A stretch of DNA of 64,000 nt from Cynocephalus volans (lineage: Eukaryota; Chordata; Mammalia; Dermoptera; Cynocephalidae): contig NC_084468.1 of NCBI RefSeq assembly GCF_027409185.1, positions 141,954,001 through 142,018,000 on the forward strand, given 5' to 3'. Below are positions 57,470 to 64,000 of the stretch, piece by piece. Numbering within the stretch: position 1 is the stretch's first letter; every line of letters begins with the position of its first letter. The position numbers were made by a program, and so were the translations under genes. A model generated the notes under the pieces. That model was not told the origin of the DNA. It made no database searches and was given only the letters and a program-made list of their open reading frames with translations.

Positions 57470-59645
57470 GCCTACCAAGAAAATTGTCTATTATCGAAAG
57501 ATAGTCCCTCAAAGTTAGTAAAATCTAGATTATTCTCTAATGCATATTCTTATATACAGGCAAGTTATATGTCTAAGGTAATACATTTTTTTCATTCCCT
57601 TTTGTTAGCACAGGTAGAAGAAAGGATTAAACAGAATTTTATGTCTAAGCATTGTTCATTTTAAGGCCAAATTTCATTTCCATTCCATAATAGAGATTCA
57701 TAACAGAATGATGGAAGTCTAGCCATAAGTGTGGTAGAAGAGAAATTCAGTACATTAGATGAAATATGCTGGAACATTCTCCCCAGACTTCCATGAATAA
57801 ATATCAAATTCACTTTATTGTTGGTTGGGGGAAAATAAAAACAACCTGAAGTTAAGTAATTTGGGTGTTGCATGGAGTAGACACTGATACCTGCCAAGAT
57901 TTCTATTTCTTTTCTGTCAAACAAAATGTTTAATTTTGATGCCATGTGTTTCTGGGAGATATAAATATTTTTTTCATAAATTTGTCACTGGCATTATTTA
58001 TTTCCTCTTTCTTCTAGCATAGCATTCTGGAAATTTTTAACTCTGGGGGTTGGAAATAACAGAGATTTAGCATTTTTTAAACTTCACTTTTTATGCAGAC
58101 TGTGTACTTGCCAAACCAGCTATGTTAGGGAAGGCAATTTCTTGCTTAAGCTGTTCTTGTTGTACAGAATTTCATCATAATAATATGTAAGCTATGCTTT
58201 GAGTATGCTGGGGGCATTTGAGAATAAGATTATGATTTCTTACCTAGTAACAGAAATTTCAAATTGTAATAAACTTTTCCTATCTAAAAAGTAATGCTAC
58301 CTGGAAGCAGCAAAGTGCCCTTGCATGTCTTGCAGATTCACAATCATTTGCCCCTTTGTATGTAATTTATAGTCATGATTATTGAGAAATATGCACACCA
58401 GAAGTGGAAATAAATTATTTTAGATACAAAAAACATTAAATATAGGAAAGCAGAAATTTGAAAGCCTGGCAGTGTTTTCTAGGGGTCATTGATGCTATCT
58501 GTGCAGGTGAGATATGAAACACGTGTTTTTATAATTCGAGTGAAATTCTACTTGTACCCTGGCACCTGATATTCCTAGCAAAAGACGTATTGTTTTTAGT
58601 TATCTAGATGGCTCAAACATTTGCTTCAAATGTGCAGACATAAACTTGGCTGGGCTATGTTTGCTACTTCCTTGGCTGTGCACTCCTAGGAGTTTGATGC
58701 GTGATACTGCCATTTGCCCTGGAGAGTATTTTGTTTCCAGGCTGTAGGCAGAAAAATAATTTCCAAACAAACGAGTCCATGAATAGGTTGAGTGTTTCAT
58801 ATTTAATAACATTAAGATATATGGTTCTACAAACTAAATATGTTATTTTCAAATAAAATAGTCTCACAAAACTAAAAGGACTATACTAATAATCTGCTTC
58901 ATCTGATGTTCACAATTTTTTAAAAAAGTTTATAGCTCTCTCTCTACCTCATCTCAGCAAAATGCACATTTAAATGGACAAATTTCTCTTTAAGTTGACA
59001 TTTATATACACAAAAATTAGGTAGTTGAAAAGAATGAGATTTAACTCTCTATACATACTCCATCTATAGTACACCAAAGGAATTTTATTGGAGGGGAAGA
59101 AAGCTAAGCATAAATTATGCTAGAGAACAGTCATCAAAGCCAAGTGCTGTAATAGAGAAACATATTCTTATTTTATATGTAGTGCATTGGGTTGCTCTGG
59201 TGGTAATAAACATTGTTAAGTGTGGAAAAACTGTGAAACATTTTGACTACTATGCCTAGCATTTATGACCAAAAAGACACATTTTTCTTCTATTTTTCTC
59301 CATTCAGCAAATAGCCCATTATTGAGGAATGGTGCCTCAGTTTAAAGCCATGGCAGATTTCAGGGCTCAAATTTTTCTTTGGCTCTGAGTTCACTGTCTG
59401 CGATCACTATGTTAGCTCTTCTAACTCACCAAAGCCTGGGACTCTGGGAGAGAGAAGCAGCAAGGATTCATATTTAAGCTTTTAAATTGTGTTATTAATA
59501 TCACACACAGGCTCATCATTAATGTTTTCTTTTTTTATTTCTACTTCAAGCAGTTCAGAAGTTGAATATAGTTAATTGTATATAGAAGATATATTTGACA
59601 CATTTTAATTCACGACAACACAAAAAATGATATATTTTCCCTTTA
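57136..59645. other. Unassigned non-coding DNA
   Basis: No gene recognised. A T-rich run at about 57440-57469 follows a (TTTTC)n stretch. Frames at 57030-57359 and 57386-57945 have no domains I know. Confidence 0.5.
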
Positions 59646-60333
59646 TAGTAGTCCCCCCTTGTCTACAGTTTCACTTTCCCCAGTTTCAGATAAGCACGGA
59701 TTAAAAATATTAAATGGAAAATTACAGAAATAAACAATTCCTAAGTTTTAAATTGTATGCTGTTCTAAGCAGTGTCATAAAACTCGTGTTGTTCTATGAT
59801 GTCCTTACTGGGATGCAAAGTACCCCACCAGTTCGTCACTTAGTAGGTGCCTGGGTTATCAGATTGACCGGTATCACAGTGCTTGTGTTCAAGTAACTCT
59901 TATTTTACTTAATCATGGCCTGAGAACTCGAGTAGTGGTGCTGGCAATTCAGATATGACAAAGAAAAACTATAGAGTACTTCCTATAAGTGAAGAGGTGG
60001 AAGTCTTTGACTTAATGAGGAAAGTAAAACATTGTATGTTGAGGTTTCTAAGATCTACATTAAGAATGAATCTTCTGGGCCGAGCCCGTGGCGCACTTGG
60101 TAGAGTGCTGCGCTGGGAGCGCGGCGACGCTCCCGCCGCAGGTTCGGATCCTATATAGGACTGACCGGTGCACTCACTGGCTGAGTGCCGGTCACGAAAA
60201 AACGACAAAAAAAAAAAAAAAAAAAGAATGAATCTTCTATCCATAAAACTGTGAAGAAGAAAAAAGAAATCTGTGCACAGTATATATATAGGATTCAGTA
60301 TTATCTCTGGTAATAGATAAGGGAGGGCTACTA
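59646..60333 (+). mobile_element. Tigger (pogo-like) DNA transposon, deletion derivative
   Basis: The left terminus TAGTAGTCCCCCCTTGTC and the right terminus AAGGGAGGGCTACTA are inverted repeats flanked by TA (59644-59645 and 60334-60335). The interior holds the first part of a CENPB/pogo-type transposase: the decayed frame at 59955-60158 includes VLPISEEVEVFDLMRK, like the N-terminal HTH region. The rest is deleted. A SINE interrupts it at 60077-60223, leaving roughly 525 bp of Tigger sequence. The transposase is dead. Confidence 0.85.
60077..60223 (+). mobile_element. tRNA-derived SINE inserted in the Tigger element
   Basis: Head GGGCCGAGCCCGTGGCGCAC, box B-like CAGGTTCGGATCC, a second partial tRNA-like segment GGTGCACTCACTGGCTGAGT, and an A-rich tail. 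The 15-bp duplication AAGAATGAATCTTCT is perfect at 60062-60076 and 60224-60238. Its anticodon-loop region (GGGAGCGCGGCGACGCTCCC) differs from that of the SINEs at 27406 and 61923, so it belongs to a separate subfamily. High sequence integrity suggests youth. Confidence 0.92.
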
Positions 60334-60335
60334 TA

Positions 60336-61909
60336 TACTTCAATATTAAAAATTTCCTTATTTCATATTTTAAAAAATTTTATACAGTGTATTCATTATC
60401 CAAATGTGCTTCATCATGCTTTTTCTAAAAAAATTTAAAAAATTGTGCACATCTTGCAGACTAATGTCTATGATAGCAGAGTGTATTGATCATGTATTTT
60501 CCTTCGTGCTTTCTAGTGGGTGGATGGACATGGTGTTTATATGCTGTGGTCTCACTTGATATCAAATTGTTCAATATATGATAGTGATGCTGGTGTTTGC
60601 TTTGAAAAACAGACTCAATAAATATAATGTTTAATATTTAAGGCCTAAATTAACCAAACCATTTCTACTAGAAATGCAAGAAAAGATCTGAATGAGATAA
60701 GAAATATATGATGGAATATAAAGCTGCAATAGTTATGTTTTAAAACACTTCAGACCTTGACTGGACCCCAAGCTTCAGTTGTGATACCATTAGCAGATTT
60801 AATAATCTCCAAATGGGAAAATTTTTTTAAGTGTATGATGATCATGCATTATGACTTGCTAAGATAAGGAGGTTTACAATCATAAGATAGTTTTAAAAAA
60901 ATAAGAGGACAAACTAGAAGCATTTTTATCTTTTACGAGTAAAAGTTGAAAGGCGATACTTCCCACAAATGCATTTGTTCTCTGGTGGTGATCTTCTGTA
61001 TTGTCACCTGTATGTGCACATGCACAATAGGCTCTTTTTCTACTGGCTTCTCAGTTATAGGAAGCGGTCCCATCATCTTCTTTTTTCTTTCTCGGGCCAT
61101 ATTTATTTGGTGGATCTTTGATATTATATTATCCTCAAAAGAAGTTGTCTTTATTGCTTACCCTTATTGGGAAGAAGGGGAAAAGATTTCCCTCCCAGTG
61201 TCTGTTCAAGACAAACATACGTATAAGAGAAATTTAATATTTCAGCATATCTTTATTAAATATTTTAGATACCAAATCTAAGCCACACGAAGTCAGGGAA
61301 TGATGCCAAATCACTTAGTGACCAGATGAAAGAACAGGACCTCACTGTCACACATTCAGATAATCACTCCCCATCCTTGCAAAACATTCTCCTTCTTACA
61401 CTTCTTGCCCCATTTTCTTTGGCCCACCATTCCTGCATTCCCCAAATCTGCTGGTCTCTTATCTACTCTTGAGTCTTGTAAACTTCATCATCTCTCACAA
61501 TACTATTAGCTACATCTTCCCCCCATTTTCCTAATATCTGTTTCTTAATAAAGAGGAGGAGAAAACTTCAAGACTCTAGAGCAGAAGCAAGAATAAAAGA
61601 CTTTGGAATAATTCTCAGTTCTGGTTTTCTCAGGTTGTTATTTTTTCTCTTTCGTTGTCCCAGAAATACTTATTAAAAATCATATACTACTTCTCATGAA
61701 GAACAATTTTTTAAAACCTAAATCTATAGTTTACTTGCCTCCAAGAATAATATCACTTGCAGCAATGTAATTTTTATGTATATTTTCCCCTGAACTTGGC
61801 TAAGTTTTTTAAAGCATTGTTCCATTACTTTTATTGGAGGCTGCTGTACCCAATTTCTCTTTCCCAATTCTAGATTTTTTTCCTCTGGATACAATATAAA
61901 TGGGATATA
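60336..61909. other. Unassigned non-coding DNA
   Basis: No gene seen. An open frame at 60946-61281 encodes a hydrophobic stretch but starts with a non-ATG codon, and nothing around it supports a gene. Confidence 0.5.
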
Positions 61910-61922
61910 GAAAGGTAGTCTT

Positions 61923-62098
61923 GGGCCGGCCCGTGGCTCACTCGGGAGAGTGCGGTGCTGATAACACCAAAGCCACGGGTTCAGATCCCTACATAGGGAT
62001 GGCCGGTTAGTTCACTTGGAGAGCGTGGTGCTGACAACACCAAGTCGAGGGTTAAGATCTCCTTAACGGTCATCTTTTTTTTTTTTTTTTTAAAAAAA
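61923..62098 (+). mobile_element. Dimeric tRNA-derived SINE (colugo type)
   Basis: Two tRNA-like units in tandem. The left unit is GGGCCGGCCCGTGGCTCACT ... GGGTTCAGATCC, and the right unit is GGCCGGTTAGTTCACTTGGA ... GGGTTAAGATCTCC. The anticodon-arm regions read GGTGCTGATAACACC and GGTGCTGACAACACC, tRNA-Ile-like. A T/A-rich tail follows. Flanks GAAAGGTAGTCTT (61910-61922) and GAAGGTTAGTCTT (62100-62112) match imperfectly. This dimer layout is what I associate with Dermoptera SINEs. Confidence 0.9.
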
Positions 62099-62112
62099 AG
62101 AAGGTTAGTCTT

Positions 62113-63029
62113 ACCAATACATATACAGATACATATATGATAGATTGTACACTGGCATAACAAATACATCATATTTGCACTGGAAAAGCCCTTTAAGGTA
62201 CTTATCATTTACACTGGCTTTTTTAGAGAAGTTTAAGAGGTTCTGCTCCACCTAGATTGTCTTTCCGAGGTGTTAGGGATGATTCTGCTATGAAGACGAT
62301 GACTGATTGGACCAGGGATTAACAGCAGCCATTTGTAAGACACCTGGCTCAGGAGCTCTGTTCTGAAAGACTGTTTCTTTTTGAAAGTTTGACCCAATTA
62401 GATGATCTCTCTTGGGAACACTGAATCCAGAACAGGTCGAGATAATCAAATAAATGCAACATGCAAAAACAGAGACATAGAAAAAGAGGACTGTCTACAA
62501 AAGCATTATGTGGTAGAAATCATGGCTAAAGCTATGTGGTAGAAAGAAGGTAGAATCTTCCAATAATAAGGTGGAAAAACAATTAAGAACAACAGGATAA
62601 ACTGTAGAACAGATTGCTGTCCTGCTCTCAAATTTCTCAGCCTATTGTTGCCTTCCTAAAATGTGAGAGAGCAACGTCACCATAGCCCTCTGGCCTGGTT
62701 ATGTGACTGCTGAAATTGTTCCCTATATCCTTCATATCCCTGTGTATTTTCCAATAATTACATATTAACTAGAGCAACTTGGGTTATTCCTCCAAAAATC
62801 AAAGTAAAGCTTACTAAAATATTGTTAAAATTGAGAATGGTTTTATAACTGTGATTTTTTTTTTTTTTGTTCAAAGATTTGGTCTTTCAAACTATTTTTT
62901 TGGGGGGGTATTATTAATTTAATAACACATGGCACTATTAAGCATAAATGAATTTGTCTTTGATTTCTTGTAACACATAAAATTCATTGACTCATTGATT
63001 AACATAATATGAATACATCTTTCTTTGAT
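62113..63029. other. Unassigned non-coding DNA
   Basis: No gene recognised. A T-run at 62856-62868 and a TTTTTTTGGGGGGG run near 62896 are the only low-complexity features. Confidence 0.5.
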
Positions 63030-63120
63030 TTATTCGGGCTCAGGCCCATTACTTAAACTCTCTGGAACCAATTTTTCTCATATATAAAGTGGAAATAACA
63101 TTACTTACTTCCAAGGATTG
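63030..63120 (+). repeat. MIR SINE remnant
   Basis: GGCCCATTACTTAAACTCTC, GGAACCAATTTTTCTCATAT, ATAAAGTGGAAATAACATTA and CCAAGGATTGCTCAG match the MIR order (TTACTTAACCTCTC ... TCCTCATCTGT ... AATGGGGATAAT ... GGGTTGTTG). Confidence 0.7.
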
Positions 63121-63124
63121 CTCA

Positions 63125-64000
63125 GTATAGATGTATATTGTTGATTATACATATTCATAGAGCACAGAGCTGACCATCAGCACCTGTGCCCAAGAATTGA
63201 CGATTGGGCAATATTAGCAAGCATTCCCACCATGTCAAATTGCAATTGTTCGTCATGTACCCCACCCAACCTCTCCCCAATCCCCCTTTATCCTACCCCC
63301 AACCAAGCAACCTTAGGTCTCTTCTTTCCCTGTGCAAATCCAACACACCACTGAGGTCTTTCTTTCCTTCATTATTTCTCTCTTAGCTCCCACTTATGAG
63401 TGAGGATGTGTGATATTTTTCCCTCTGTTGCCAGGCTTATTTCACTTAACATAATTTTCTCCAAGCTTATCCACATTGTTGTGAATGGCAGAATTTCATT
63501 CTTTTTTGTGGCTGAGTAGTATTCCACTGTGTATATATTTGACATTTTCCTTATCAGGTTATCCTTCAATGGATGTTAAGGTTGATTCCGTATTGTGGCT
63601 GTTGTAAATAGAACTGCAATGAACATGGGAGTGCAGGTATTCCTTTAACATGATGATTTCCATTCCTTTGGGAATATACCCAGAAATGGGATTGCTGGAT
63701 TATGGGGCAGATCTATTCGTAGTTATTTGAAAAAGCTTCATACTGTTTTCCACAGTGGTTGTACTAATTTAGAGTCTCACAAATAGTGTAGAAGAGTTTC
63801 TCTTTCTCTGTGCCCTGACCAGCACTTTTTATTCTCAGTCTTTTTGACTATAGCTAGTCTGACTGGGGTGAGATATTTCAATTTGCATTTTATTTGCTTT
63901 TAATTTGCATTTCCCTGATGATTAGTGATGTTGAGCATTTTTTCAAGTACCCGTTGGCCATTTGTATGTCTTCCTTCAAAATATGTATATACAGCTTCTT
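63125..64000 (-). mobile_element. L1, minus strand, running off the window
   Basis: L1 3' UTR words at 63125-63380 (AGCTGACCATCAGCACCTGT, CCAATCCCCCTTTATCCTAC), then the GCTCCCACTTATGAG block and the ORF2 end. The minus frame 63372-63569 contains NIYTVEYYSATKKNEILPF. The right end is cut by the window, so its 5' extent is unknown. Confidence 0.88.

Noticed and set aside
60946..61281. 111-codon hydrophobic frame
   Set aside because: It lacks an ATG start at its beginning, has no splice or promoter context and resembles no known protein.

Overview
This is mammalian nuclear DNA with no intact protein-coding gene that I can support. The best taxonomic signal is the set of three tRNA-derived SINEs at about 27406, 60077 and 61923. 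Their head units and the dimeric copy at 61923 look like the tRNA-Ile-derived SINEs of colugos (Dermoptera, Galeopterus or Cynocephalus). Mammalian L2 and MIR fossils, MaLR LTRs, a Tigger element and very abundant L1 support a placental mammal. The colugo assignment comes from remembered family knowledge, not a search.

Layout. 1-3755: AT-rich single-copy-like DNA holding one small retrocopy of an unidentified transcript (2094-2435). 3756-10886: an L1 with a younger L1 nested in it; then an L2 split by a twin-primed L1 (6302-9913); then a dead retrocopy of a myosin regulatory light chain gene (10064-10876). 10887-21600: mostly unassigned, with weak L2 remnants, a candidate LTR (15217-15623), an old L1 end (16165-16705) and an L2 reverse-transcriptase fragment (20800-21350). 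21612-26170: a stack of minus-strand L1s with two clear nested insertions. 26170-33000: an L2 remnant, a monomeric SINE, a plus-strand L1 tail, a second twin-primed L1 and another minus L1. 33000-45480: mostly unassigned, with one possible 45-bp exon (37559-37603), MIRs, a solo MaLR LTR, a MaLR LTR plus internal region (40212-41860) and an unexplained 146-codon ORF (43958-44398, minus). 45498-51105: a full-length plus-strand L1 with both ORFs broken and perfect 15-bp target-site duplications. 51121-54868: more minus L1s, including a third twin-primed copy and an insertion with a probable 3' transduction. 55180-64000: L2, an LTR-like element with long inverted ends, a solo MaLR LTR with perfect duplications, a Tigger element split by a SINE, a dimeric SINE, a MIR, and an L1 running off the right edge.

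The pieces do not form a pathway; they are layers of retrotransposition by L1 machinery (L1, SINEs, processed pseudogenes) on older L2, MIR and LTR material. Fourteen of eighteen L1 units lie on the minus strand, which, with the plus-strand exon-like block at 37559, is compatible with the window lying in an intron of a plus-strand gene. That is inference. I saw no undescribed functional system. The most interesting signals are the three twin-priming structures, the recurrent microsatellite growth at one L1 3' UTR site, the possible microexon, the unidentified retrocopy and the hairpin at the 5' end of the full-length L1.
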